A stretch of 41,511 nucleotides of DNA. Origin: Glomus cerebriforme (lineage: Eukaryota > Glomeromycota > Glomeromycetes > Glomerales > Glomeraceae). Each line of letters starts with the position of its first letter. Within the stretch, counting starts at the first letter, position 1. The notes under the pieces are model-generated. The model saw nothing but the letters and a program-made list of their open reading frames with translations. It had not been told where the DNA came from and ran no database searches. The position numbers were made by a program, and so were the translations under genes. Below are positions 1-10,097 of the stretch, piece after piece. The stretch covers positions 89,370 to 130,880 of the forward strand of contig QKYT01000173.1 of the NCBI GenBank assembly GCA_003550305.1. The letters are read 5' to 3'.

Positions 1-829
1 AAAAATGTTGGAAAGATTGGGAGCAACCATTATTATTACTTGCTCTAGTACTCCATCCCAAATATCGTCTTAATAAATTTAATCCAGATTTGGAAACATT
101 TAATTTTGTAANAATAGGAATCTGGCTTNAATATTATTACAAGGCATGGTCATTTAATAAACCAATAAAATTACTTGCTCAATTTGAATCCTATCGAGTA
201 AAGAAAGCACCTTTTAATGATGAGACATATACACAATTTGGGGATGACATTTTAGCATATTGGTACTATTGCTCTACAATATGTAAGGAATTAGGTTTTG
301 TTGCTACAAAAATTTTTAGTATTTGTGTATAATTATTATAATGAATTTTATTTATTTTTTTATTATATAAACTTATTTATTTATTAATTATTTAGCATGA
401 TAAAGTTGTAACCATGGCTCAGCTTCGAGCAGATATTCATCAATCTGAAAATGAAAAGAAAAGAAAANGCGAATCTGAAAATTTAAAAGTAAATAATGCA
501 CTACCAATTGGAGAAGAAGTAATTAATTTAGAATTACAAAATGATATTAAAAGAATACTTGAAGATGATTCTCAAGATAACTACATAACAACTGTACAAG
601 AGTGGAAGGAAAGATTAGGGGAGTGGAATGAACTATTAATTGAAGAAGAAAGAATGCAGAGTTTAGATATTACAGAAGATTCTGATGAACTTCAGTTAAT
701 AATAATGAATTATTAAGTTTATACACTCATCCTGCTATTGATATTAATGCAAAATGGAATTTATGTGATATTTTTATTAGAGAATTGGAAAGGCCAGAGT
801 ATATATCTATATCTTCTGAATTCAATTAA
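1..829 (+). pseudogene. hAT-family transposase, C-terminal fragment (broken)
   Basis: Reading from base 3 gives a frame with the KDWEQPLLLLALVLHPKY block and, near base 300, the ICKELGFVATKIFSIC block, both typical of the C-terminal catalytic/dimerisation part of hAT transposases. The frame stops at 330. It resumes at about 394 with HDKVVTMAQLRADI, the segment that normally follows the SVERLFS-type dimerisation core. That core is absent and an AT-rich 63-base stretch starting GTATAA and ending TTTAG sits there, so it is either an intron-like filler or a deletion scar. A +1 shift near 703 leads to HPAIDINAKWNLCDIF and a stop near 829. Isolated N bases (111, 129, 469) suggest a collapsed repeat consensus. 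The N-terminus lies outside the window. Non-functional as read. Confidence 0.75.
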
Positions 830-1091
830 TTTATATAATTTTTTTTAGTCAATAACAATTATTAATAAATAATAAAGCTACATTATTAGTCCTAATAAAA
901 GTCTTTTAAATTGCATTATATTATCGATATGTAAAAAAAATTTTCTACCTCCAGACCCCCTTCTTAGTCTTTTTTTTTTTTTTTTTATCATCTTTTTAAA
1001 TTTTTATTTTAATTATATTATGCAAGATTCTCTAATAAATCTTTCGTTATTAAATGATTTACTAATTTATAATATTAGCCAAAATTAGTTA

Positions 1092-1109
1092 TAATTCTGG
1101 CCAGAATTA
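1092..1109. repeat. 18-bp perfect palindrome TAATTCTGGCCAGAATTA
   Basis: The sequence equals its own reverse complement. Related copies with the CTGGCCA core occur at 2202-2219 (one mismatch), about 9887-9903, and more loosely at 24183-24196. This suggests a dispersed repeat end or a binding site; which one cannot be decided here. Confidence 0.6.
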
Positions 1110-1160
1110 ACTTTAAATCATGTGATCTGTCTAAAACCTGTCTATTGAAAAAAAGTTTTG

Positions 1161-1205
1161 GTTTTGGACAGGTTTTGGACAGGGTTTTGGACAAATGTCC
1201 AAAAC
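1161..1205. repeat. Three GTTTTGGACA copies closed by an inverted copy
   Basis: GTTTTGGACA occurs at 1161, 1172 and 1184. The last copy is followed after two bases by TGTCCAAAAC (1196-1205), giving a 10+2+10 hairpin. A further partial inverted copy (AAAACCTGTC) lies at about 1133. It is probably the end region of a decayed mobile element. Confidence 0.6.
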
Positions 1206-1583
1206 GTCAATTTGTCCAATTGCCCAACACTGCGATAGATATTGAGATATTGCATTTTTTGTTTGTTTTTTTACGATTTATCAAATATCTCAGCATCTAT
1301 CATACCTAAAAATGCGAAATTAGTACTATTCGATACGTCTTAGTGAGGCGAATCGAATGAACTATATTTCATCTTTTTATGATCACTAGATAGTGAGATA
1401 ATTAATAAATTGTATTTTTTAATTCTATAGTATACATATTAAGTATCCAGATTTTCTGCATTTTGGATATCTGATATTTATAAGATATCTGTAAGATATC
1501 TGTAAGATAGATCAGTTTTTGACCAGTGTATTTCTATGTCTTTTACCTTATAAGACTTATGAGTCTTTAAATTCTTTTTCTAT

Positions 1584-1841
1584 AAGGAGGTAATAGGATT
1601 ATATTCTTTTTTCACTTTTTTTTTGCTTCAGAAATATTAATAGTAATATTAGTTTTAATTTCAAACTCTAATTCAGATAAAGAACTCTTAAAGCTAGAAA
1701 TACTATTTTTAAATTCATATGAAGTGTTATTATCAGCAGAGTCTAAATCTGACTATTCATCTACTTTAGTTATATAGACTTAATTACTTTTAGATTTTTT
1801 TTTCTTAGACTTATTTTTTGATTTTTTTTTGCTTTATTTTA
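1584..1841 (-). pseudogene. Decayed Lys/Ser-rich coding relic
   Basis: On the minus strand one frame stays coding-like for about 85 codons: a Lys/Ser run (SKKKSKNKSKKKKSKSN), then SDLDSADNNTSYEFKNSISS, then an acidic and hydrophobic stretch ending EYNPITS. It contains two in-frame stops before the final stop. Composition and phrasing look like a real, now broken, protein with a basic linker. I do not recognise the family; proximity to transposon debris suggests a mobile-element gene. Confidence 0.45.
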
Positions 1842-1854
1842 GAAGTTTTGCAGA

Positions 1855-2040
1855 TAAAATTACTTGCTAAAACTAAAAGGTTTCAGCAAAATGGCATATG
1901 TGAAACTGCTAAAACTAGTTTTACAAAATTATCAAGAAATGATAAAACTGCGAACTCTATCAAAATCGTAAAATTGCCAAAATTTGCCAAAACTGTTTTG
2001 GCATTTTGGCAATACTTTTTATATGATTTAATTAGAGTTT
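1855..2040 (+). repeat. GCCAAAA-rich repeat, inverted partner at 5870-5960
   Basis: Dense in AAAACTG and GCCAAAA words. The stretch at about 1942-2035 aligns by eye with the reverse complement of about 5870-5940, with several substitutions. The two arms bracket the hAT relic and could be the subterminal repeats of one element. Confidence 0.45.
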
Positions 2041-2174
2041 CAGTATTTAAAAGCACTGGATCTTTGATTATAAGTATATTCGTAAAATATAGTAAATACA
2101 GAAAAAATGATTGCTTGAGATAGAATAATTGCTTTGTATTATCAATTGATAAATAATAAAGGGCGTTACTATGT

Positions 2175-2538
2175 GACGACCTGTCACCATGGTGACCCCT
2201 ATAATTCTGGCCAAAATTAAGTGATCAGCAAAAATTATCCTTTTTTTGGAATTTTGTGTAATGCAAAACTTTGATTTTTGAGAGAAATAAAATTTTCTTT
2301 TTTGGGTTGTATAACATTATATTGATTCCAAATAAGAAAATTCTGGTCGGCATTATAAAATTTGCTAAAATTAGTGGTGTGACGAATAACATGTGACAAA
2401 TAGGCTTTTTCATGCCGAAAAAATTCTCTGTCCCTAGAATAAATAGTAAAAATGGAAAACTAGGGATGTAACATGGAGGTGACAAATTATTTGTATATGA
2501 AGTCACGTGATAGGAGTCGCCATGGCGACCGGGTCGCC
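2175..2538. mobile_element. MITE candidate with about 28-bp inverted ends
   Basis: The left arm 2175-2202 and the right arm 2510-2538 are inverted copies of one sequence. Each is centred on a 14-bp palindrome: GTCACCATGGTGAC at 2183-2196 and GTCGCCATGGCGAC at 2516-2529. Length is about 364 bp and no credible coding sequence lies inside. The arm differences are transitions at CpG positions. No clear target-site duplication was identified, so exact ends are uncertain. Confidence 0.55.
2503..2510. promoter_or_regulatory. TCACGTGA octamer (E-box type)
   Basis: Palindromic octamer containing CACGTG, the usual core of bHLH-factor sites. The same octamer is at 10606-10613 and 24216-24223. This copy lies in a MITE arm, so it may be repeat sequence rather than a functional site. 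Confidence 0.3.
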
Positions 2539-2599
2539 AATTCCTTTTTTCCAATAATAAAATATAATTATAATATAATAAAATAAAAATAAAAATTTT

Positions 2600-3165
2600 A
2601 ATGTTTATAATATCTTCTACGTCAGGATTTATCTCTCCTTCTATCTCCTCTTCTACTATCACTACTTCTCAATTGATCTCAAGAATGGGATTTCCTTTCC
2701 TTTTTTTTTCTCAGAGATTGTGATCTGTACTGGTATTCATATTGATAGCGATTATGTATAGCATTTTAACGTTTGTATTTCCATCTAAACAAATTTAAAA
2801 TCTAATAAAAAATATAAATAAATTGCCTAAATAAAATTTAATGATACTTAATAATAATTACTAATCTGCAGCCAAAATTCATCATTCATATTGCCAAAAC
2901 ATGCTTGATCAAAACTGTTAGGACTTGTAAGAAGAAATTCTTTCTTATTATTATTTATTATTTTTATGAGATTTTCATAACTTCTTTTGAGTGCATTCCA
3001 TTTTGTATGACATTGTTTGGATGTTACTATAAAGCTATTGCAGCGAATACCCTGTTTATTATTAATATTCAGGCATTAACATGATGACAATTTGCAATTC
3101 TTTCAAATTGCTGGTATAGGTTTCTCCTTTTTGCAATTAATTGTTTAGCAGTATTTATTGTTTAT
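2600..3165 (-). pseudogene. Myb/SANT-like (trihelix-type) DNA-binding protein relic
   Basis: On the minus strand between about 3060 and 2865 one frame reads SKQCHTKWNALKRSYENL, followed by NSFDQACFGNMNDEFWLQ. These are the hallmark words of the Myb/SANT-like domains that are abundant in this fungal group. Upstream, in a shifted frame ending in a stop near 3083, is TAKQLIAKRRNLYQQFERIA, which suits the domain's first part. Downstream about 2780-2690, and again about 2600-2680, Arg/Lys/Tyr-rich stretches could be the basic tail. Frame shifts and stops show the gene is broken. Confidence 0.5.
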
Positions 3166-3768
3166 TGAAATACTGTCAGTATCAGTAGATTATAAAGTAC
3201 TATTACTGCCATTTGTTTATCTTATAAATTTAATTTGAAAATTAAAATATGATTTAGTTTTTAGTTGCAAAAAAATATTCTGTATTTATATTTTTGAGAA
3301 CATTATAATTTTAAAATTCATTATAATATTTAATACATGAACTGATGAACATAATAACATTTTACATAATTAAAGTATTTGTAATTTAATAAATGCAATT
3401 TTGATTCTAATGTAATAAATTTTTTTTTTTGTTCTGATATAATAAATTTAATTAATGCAATTCTTAAAATTTTTTGATCTAATGTAATAAATTTAATTAA
3501 CGAAGTCCTTAAAACTTTTTGATTCTAATATCCTTATTTCTTAATTCCTTAATTAAATTGCACACTTTTAAAATATAAATATAATATAATTAAAATTACA
3601 ATTGTACCTGCATAATTATATGTTAACTGAACTTTAATCATAAATATTTTGCCTTACATAATTACATTATATATTTCCTAAATAGTTAACAATGTCACAT
3701 TATTTAAATCACATGATATTAGAATTAATTTTTATTGGATTAACTATCATAATTATTTCTCATTATTA
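3165..3768. other. AT-rich spacer, nothing recognised
   Basis: Short direct repeats of an AATAAATTTAATTAA type at 3410-3500 are the only structure seen. No gene. Confidence 0.4.
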
Positions 3769-5800
3769 TTATTTCTCATAATTATCATCATAATTATCAT
3801 CATTACCTATACCTAATACATCATTATCTATATTATAATCATAATCACCTTTTCCAAATCTCTTATTATTATTACTTGTTCCACTATTATTAACTTCATC
3901 ATCTTTCGCATTATTTTCATCTGATTTATCCAATATATCTCTTAGAATATTGGCAAATTTATTAGTAATTAAATCATGTAATAAATTAATAAATTTATTA
4001 ATTCATGGACTCTCGATTACTACATGACAATTGTCTTTAGGTATTATTTCATCACTTGTAATTAATCTATATGTAAAAGGTTGTTCATCATTACTTTCCT
4101 CATTATCCACTTTTGCAAAAGCCTCTGCAATATCTATATTAATCTCATCATCACTAAGGTAAATATTATTTTTTGAATCAATTCCATAAAATCCAAGTTC
4201 AGATTTTAAATTAGATTTCCAATATAAAATTATTTTGCATATGGATTTTACTTTTTCCAAATTAAGATTTAAGCAACGCTTATGGTATAGCTATCCTAAA
4301 GTCAAAAATTCATGCTCACAAGATGCTGAATTAGGGCATATTGCAAATAAATAACATGCGATTCTTGAAAGAATATCTGGTTCTAGTTCGATATTAATAT
4401 ATTTTCACTAATTTATGGGATTATCTTTAGTAAAACTGATATCTAGATCAAATAGATCTTGCTCATTACTATATTTTTGTATTTGATCACATAGAATTTC
4501 AGCCTTATAATGATCAAAACCTAAACTTTTTCCAATTAAAGCTGCACATTTTAAAACTCTATTGAAGGTGGATTTTTTAAGTAATGCATTTCTGAATTGA
4601 GAATCCAAAAAAAACAAGTAATATACTTATTATCAATGAACTCATCATATCTTTCATTTATTACTTTGATACAATAATTTCAGAATGAGGATTAAATGAT
4701 CTGGGAAGCTTTTTAACGTAGCCATAAGTCTTGCCAAACTCAGAAAACAATCTGCAAGTGTAGCTCTTCTCAGTTCTAGAGAAAGTATTGCTTTTCTTAG
4801 AGAATCCAGAATAAATCCAAGAACTCGCAAATTTGAAAAAAAATTTTGTGATTGAATAATTCCTTTTATTCTATCATTTGTTAGCAAATAATTGTGATTG
4901 AGGGTGATTTCTTCAAGAACTGACTCCAAATTTATTACTGAATTTACGGATTCACTAACAGTAATCTAGCATGTCTTGTAGTATAATTTTAATCCTCCTT
5001 CACTAATTCCTTTTTCCTTAATTATATGGGCAAGTTTTGAATTAGCCTGATGAGAACTTCTAAAAAAAGTTGTTAAAATATTAACACGTTTTAATAAATG
5101 ATTACTAAACTTCTCCTTGACAATATCACATGCAATTAAATTAATAAAATGTGCATATTCTTAATCTTTGGATGATTTTTATGTATAACTTTTTATGCAT
5201 TTCGAATATTAGCCATGTTATCAGATATTACAGCATATATTCAATCTTTTTCAATATTATCAATAATCTTTTCAATTACTATAACTAAATAATCTGTAGT
5301 ATGAGAAGTTTCTGATAAATCAGAAAGTTAATAAAGGTATTCTTTATATGATGGAGTCATTATAATGAAGTTCTAAATTAAATGATGTGTATCAGAGGTC
5401 CAGCCATCAAATACTAAATTGTATTAATAATGTTATAGATAATAAGTAAGATTAAATAAAAAACACTTATGATAGCATTTGTTTCCTTTTTAAGTTCAGA
5501 CTTAATTTTAAAGTTCACTTAAGCTAATTCACGTTCAAGTAGTTAATTTACCAAAACTTCTCTTGTTGGTATATTATATTTAGTATTTAATTTTTTTAAA
5601 AAATTAATAAAAAATAAATGTTTTACTATTCTAAATGAAATACCACAAGCAATAAAAAATTTAACTAATGCATGATTAATTCTTGTAAATTTGTGTTCGT
5701 TAAGCTTTGTTGAATCATAATAATCATCCATAATACTTTGATGACCTTCAGAATTTTTGACTTTGAAGATTATTTGATCATCTAAATTATATTATTAATT
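3769..5800 (-). pseudogene. hAT-superfamily transposase relic, DUF659 to dimerisation domain, many stops
   Basis: Read leftwards from about 5800. LVKFFIACGISFRIVKHLFF and the EVLVN, LLEREL and VNFKIKSELKKE blocks are followed by FDGWTSDTHHLI, all hallmarks of hAT DUF659 transposases. Next come ISDNMANIRNA, LLIACDIVKEKFS and ESVNSVINLES, then the C-terminal SASCEHEFLTLG and KRCLNLN, the decayed dimerisation core. The product ends in an acidic Asn-rich tail with a stop at 3769-3771. About ten in-frame stops interrupt it. A probable intron of about 50 nt lies just before FDGW. No BED zinc finger was seen at the N-terminus. Most stops sit where the family usually has Trp, Gln or Arg, so they are explained by C-to-T or G-to-A changes. 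Confidence 0.8.
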
Positions 5801-5869
5801 GGTATAACTTGGCGTAATTATATTTAAATCTTATGATCAACTATGCCAAAACTATGAATAAACCTATTA

Positions 5870-5960
5870 TAGAGATTTTGGCAAGTTTTAACAATTTTGC
5901 AATTTTGACAGATTTTGCAGTTTTAGTATTTCAGCATTTTGGTATTATATAAGAGATTTT
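5870..5960 (-). repeat. Inverted partner of the 1855-2040 repeat
   Basis: The reverse complement of this stretch carries AAAACTGCAAAATC and CTTGCCAAAA words that line up with 1942-1995. It lies just upstream of the N-terminal end of the hAT relic, consistent with an element terminus. Confidence 0.45.
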
Positions 5961-6189
5961 TACCTTTCAGTATTAAGCCAAATAGATTTCGGTAAGCAAC
6001 TTTATTTGCAGATAGATTTACTGTTAGTTCTACATCTAAATGATTTTTTAATTGTGTAAATTTAAAGATCTATAAAAAGATTTTTTTTAGAGATTTTAGC
6101 AAAATAAACTTTAATAATTTCTTAATCTTCTTTCCAATTCTTTATTAATATAATTATTAAGACCTAAAGCAATGATCAAACATTTTGCA

Positions 6190-6460
6190 AGTATATAAGT
6201 ATATATAAATGATCTAAGACTTAATTATTCTAGATATTTTTTTGAGAACGTATCTGGTTTGATTAAGCTATTTGTGCTTGTATAAATACAACTTCTGATT
6301 TCAGCTTTTTAATTTCAGTTGATAAGTTACTTTTAATAGCAGCTTTATATAAAAGCTATTATAGAATCATTTCAAAAATTTGCTAGGTATTATATTTTTT
6401 AATTTTCTCTAATTTCTTAATTAATTCAGGAAGAGGAGTCTTTAAGCTGATTTATTTTAC
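6190..6460 (-). pseudogene. Decayed coiled-coil coding relic
   Basis: One minus-strand frame reads LKTPLPELIKKLEKIKK, then after stops LLYKAAIKSNLSTEIKKLKS and VVFIQAQIA. The spacing of hydrophobic residues suggests a coiled coil. At least five in-frame stops are present (including TAG after NT, TAATAG after IL and TAA after IA). It resembles N-terminal parts of transposon proteins, but I cannot name the family. Confidence 0.4.
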
Positions 6461-6649
6461 TTCTATTTAGTTATTAGACTTAAGATCTTAAAAAAATTAT
6501 TATATATTTAACTAATTCATCTTAATTTAGAAGTAAAAAGTATACTAATTTAATTATTTTCTTTAAGTTAGTATAGAATCATCCTATAGAATTATTATCT
6601 TAAACAAGCAACTGAAATTTAACTTTAGATTTTTCAGCAATAAATGTAA

Positions 6650-7560
6650 AAAAAATCATATAAAAAATTATATATTTTCTGTCTAGCAAACATTTTAAAA
6701 ATTATAACATTATTATTCATAATAGCATTTGATATATTTGAAGTTAAAATATTGAATGACTATCTAATATGAACTGATTTTTTTTCCAAATAGTATGTTC
6801 TAGTACTAATGGATTGGCAATTATATTATTATTAGTCAATATAGTATTTCTTATATAAAAAGCTTCATCTCATAACTAATTAGTATTAATAATATATAAT
6901 ATATTATTATTAGCCAATCTATTAATAATACCAATATTTGCAAGACTAATATTATTGCTAATGTTTTGCAATTCCCAATTTTTGCTTTTAATCTTAGTTT
7001 TATACCAATTTTTTGCATAATCTTTTAAATTTAATTCAAAAAAAATCTATTAATACAAATTTGGTATTAATGATTTATATATTCAAATAATCATGGTTAG
7101 AGAAAACTTTATATCATTATTACAAATCTCTTATATAATTTGCTAGATTTTTATCAGCTAAACCATAAAATTTTGGAGGCAAATATCTTGCTATACCTAT
7201 ATATTGTATATTAAATAAGTTATTAAAATTTATTCTGGTCTCTTTACCTAATTACTAACTGAAAAACAAACTTTTTATATAATAATTTACCAATGCAATT
7301 TTGTTTTCTTACTATAATAACTAACATTCTATTTACTTGAGTTTGAATATTAGTCTGCAACTAACAGGTATTTTGCTAAAGATGGTTAATATTTTACTAA
7401 TACAATAGCTATTTAGCAAACTTTTCTTGCAATAATTTTTAAATATGCTTATCTTTATCCCAATATGAGAAATGCCAATGTTGGAATTCTTTTCTCTCAT
7501 TATATATTATAGGCCAAAATAGTCATGTTCCACTCTCCTTAAACATTGTTCATTAATTTT
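6650..7560 (-). pseudogene. Heavily decayed coding relic, family unknown
   Basis: Coding-like minus-strand pieces occur in order: QTQVNRMLVIIVRKQNCIGK, IGIARYLPPKFYGLADKN, KDYAKNWYKTKIKSKNWELQ, SLANIGIINRLANNNILY, then NPLVLEHTIWKKNQFILDS. Several stops and frame changes separate them. The pieces could come from the same element as the coiled-coil relic immediately downstream. No catalytic motif recognised. Confidence 0.35.
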
Positions 7561-8039
7561 ATTATTTATTATTAAAAAATATTACAAAAGAAATAAAAGA
7601 AATATAAAATTTTATTAAAATTTTTAATAAAAAAACTTTAATAAAAACACATTATACATGTAATATATACTATATATAGTTATACTTAATTTTGTAAATT
7701 AAAATTTAAATGTTAATTTTAATTCAAGCTAATTATAATCTCAATTCTAATCTAATTCCAATCACATATTTTGTGAAAATACTTATAATATAATATTATA
7801 TATATTATTAACTTTTTATTTAGAATAACTATATATAATGAAATAAATAAAAGATTCAATTTTCCAAATATTTTTTTATATCAATTTGCATAGTGTTAAA
7901 GTACTCTTTTTTATTATTATTTTAATATATATAAAGTGTATATATATATATAATATCAAGTTATTAACAAAATTAATAATAATAATAATAATAATAAAAG
8001 ACATAAATACTAAATAAGTTCTATTAATTATTTGATATA
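7561..8039. other. AT-rich spacer, 3' flank of the minus-strand F-box gene
   Basis: Contains TA dinucleotide runs (about 7921-7955) and an AAT triplet run (7975-7996). No gene seen. Confidence 0.5.
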
Positions 8040-9236
8040 TTATTTTAATTCATCCATTGTTGTTAAAATATTTTCCAAATTTATTGGAGCTTTAAATTCA
8101 AGTAATGGTTTACCTGATTTTAAAAATTCCAATGTAAAAAATTCTAAATTTATTATAATATCTTGAAAAATATAAATAATTGATTTATGTTCCCAATAAG
8201 TTTGTAATTTAAAAGTTGATAATTGTGAACAAAATTGTTTAATATTTTTTGAAATTTCAATTAAATCAATTTCAATTAAATTAGTTTCAACAGACCATAA
8301 AAAATGTAAATTTGTTAAACATAAATATTTTAAATTTGATCCATTAACTTTAATCATATTAATTAAATCTTCACAATCTATTTTAGAATGATCAAAAATT
8401 AAAGATCTAAGATTTGGAAAAATGATTTTTGAAAGTGTTTGACATTCATTTTTTTTCAAATTCCAAAAAGAAAATTCCAAAGTTTCTAAATTAGAACAAT
8501 ATTGTAAACTAGTTAAAGATTCAACATTTTCTTTAACTCTATTTTTAGCAAGTTTAATATACTTTATAGAATTGGATTGAGCCTTTAAGCCTTCTTTAAT
8601 TATCGGAAAGAAATTTCTAATAATCAAATTCTTCAAACTTTTTTGAGCTTGTATAAATTCAGAAAGTCCATGAAGGTTATTAGAAACATAACAATCAACG
8701 GTTAAAGTATTAAGGTCATTAAAAATATCAGAAAATATCTCAAGATACCAATATGAAGGGATTTTATCATTAATTTTCAAAGATTTAATTTGAGATAAAG
8801 ATTTTACACAGCGTAAAACTTCTTCATCACGAGCATAATATTTTTCAATTCCTCTATTTAAACAATTTAATTTTAATTCGGTTATTTTTGTACTTTTTCG
8901 TATAAACATATTAAATAATTGTACTCCATCATCTTCACATCTCAAATATTTCCAATTTAAAGTCTTTATGAATGAAGGGTAATCAAAAAGTAATTCTTTG
9001 CAGTCATCAATAAAAAGTCGATAAACATTTAATAGTTTATCGTACGTCTTATAAACGTAATGATTGTGTAATTTTACTTTAACGTGTGCGTAACTGAATG
9101 GATTCTCCCATAATAATTCTACTACAATTCTTGCCCAAAATCGATTAACAAGTAGGATAGAATGTAAAGTACTAATATCATCTTTATTATATTCGAATAT
9201 ATTATTTAACACGTCAATATATAATTTTGAAGCCAT
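8040..9236 (-). CDS. F-box / LRR-like protein (398 aa)
   Basis: Single-exon gene starting at ATG 9236, with a T/CT-rich leader upstream. Residues 1-45 (LYIDVLNNIF, then STLHSILLVNRFWARIVVELLWENPF) are an F-box, which in known proteins binds Skp1 in SCF ubiquitin ligases. The rest is a series of divergent leucine-rich repeats (for example LTSLQYCSNLETLEFSFWNL and FPNLRSLIFDH), the usual substrate-binding half. Such single-exon F-box/LRR genes form very large families in Rhizophagus-type fungi. The target is unknown. It is divergent from the F-box gene at 10792. No breaks seen. Confidence 0.85.
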   Translation of the reverse strand: MASKLYIDVLNNIFEYNKDDISTLHSILLVNRFWARIVVELLWENPFSYAHVKVKLHNHYVYKTYDKLLNVYRLFIDDCKELLFDYPSFIKTLNWKYLRCEDDGVQLFNMFIRKSTKITELKLNCLNRGIEKYYARDEEVLRCVKSLSQIKSLKINDKIPSYWYLEIFSDIFNDLNTLTVDCYVSNNLHGLSEFIQAQKSLKNLIIRNFFPIIKEGLKAQSNSIKYIKLAKNRVKENVESLTSLQYCSNLETLEFSFWNLKKNECQTLSKIIFPNLRSLIFDHSKIDCEDLINMIKVNGSNLKYLCLTNLHFLWSVETNLIEIDLIEISKNIKQFCSQLSTFKLQTYWEHKSIIYIFQDIIINLEFFTLEFLKSGKPLLEFKAPINLENILTTMDELK

Positions 9237-9827
9237 TGAGTGTTTTTTTTTCTATTAAAAAAAAAAGAAAGAAAAAGAAAGAAAGAAAGAGAGAAAATAA
9301 TTCACAGAAAACGTTATGCATAAAAAAGTTTCTTATTTATGCATATAAGAATATCATATATTTGTATCACAATTTACAATGATATTTCTAATTTTAAATA
9401 CGAGGCAACCTATTACAATAATAGTTAGGAATATATCACAGTGCAACATTTTTTATTTGCCCGTAAAAATATTCCGGACTTCCGGTGACTTATGCTATAT
9501 CGAATTATTTAAATCTGAATTAAACCGGTTATTGGTTATTGATTTTATCCTTTTTTAAGTTATTTGAATTAATTATATTAATTATATTGATATAAGTAAT
9601 ATATGTAAGTTATTTTTATTGATGTTACAAAAAGATAATTTAATACATATTATTAGTCAATCCTAGTGGACCATTATTTTTGTTTTTGATGAAGCCTATT
9701 AATAATACTTTTATTAAATGAAGGGAGAAGAGGGGAGCATCCGATACTTTTTATCTCCATCTACTAACTAAATTGGATAGGTCGGTCATCCGGCATTCCA
9801 CTCAATAAGATATCGCTTACGTCATCC
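9237..9827. other. Intergenic, 5' flank of the minus-strand F-box gene
   Basis: A GA-rich tract (9255-9295, pyrimidine-rich on the gene strand) lies just upstream of the start and is the likely leader or core promoter. The rest shows no gene. Confidence 0.5.
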
Positions 9828-10097
9828 TAAGGCCAAACCAATTAGAAAGTTTGTTTAACATAACCCCTCTAATTTTTTTGACATAAATTTTTGGCCAGAA
9901 TTAGAAACTTTAATTTTGACCAAAATTTTAAGAAAAAAATCAAACAAAATTATAAGCAAAATAATGATTATTTTAGGCAAAAATCTAATGATAATTTTGG
10001 GCAAAATTACTAATAATTTCAGCCATGTTCAACTTTATTATTTGTTTGATTATTCCCCCTCTAGATTTTGTTAACTTTTTAATTGGTGTGGCCTAAC
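9828..10097. mobile_element. MITE candidate, about 270 bp
   Basis: The left end at 9828 reads TAAGGCCAAACCAATTAGAA. The right end at 10097, in reverse complement, reads TTAGGCCACACCAATTAAAA. The two continue to match into an AAAGTT...AAC block and a CCCCTCTA-type block. The interior is AT-rich with the CTGGCCA-type word (9892-9898) and three near-repeats of TTTTGGGCAAAA type, and has no ORF. It sits between two divergent F-box genes, so it may contribute to their promoters. Confidence 0.55.

Larger units (their letters stand above)
830..1583. other. Non-coding AT-rich spacer with short repeats
   Basis: No coding sequence seen. It holds a T-run (970-986), the 18-bp palindrome at 1092-1109 and the GTTTTGGACA repeat cluster at 1161-1205. 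The rest looks like decayed repeat DNA. Confidence 0.5.

Noticed and set aside
1818..2123. 101-codon plus-strand frame
   Set aside because: Overlaps the antisense Lys/Ser relic and the GCCAAAA repeat; explained by repeat composition.
2225..2662. 145-codon minus-strand frame
   Set aside because: It runs across the MITE and its palindromic arms, mixes unrelated sequence, and has no domain.
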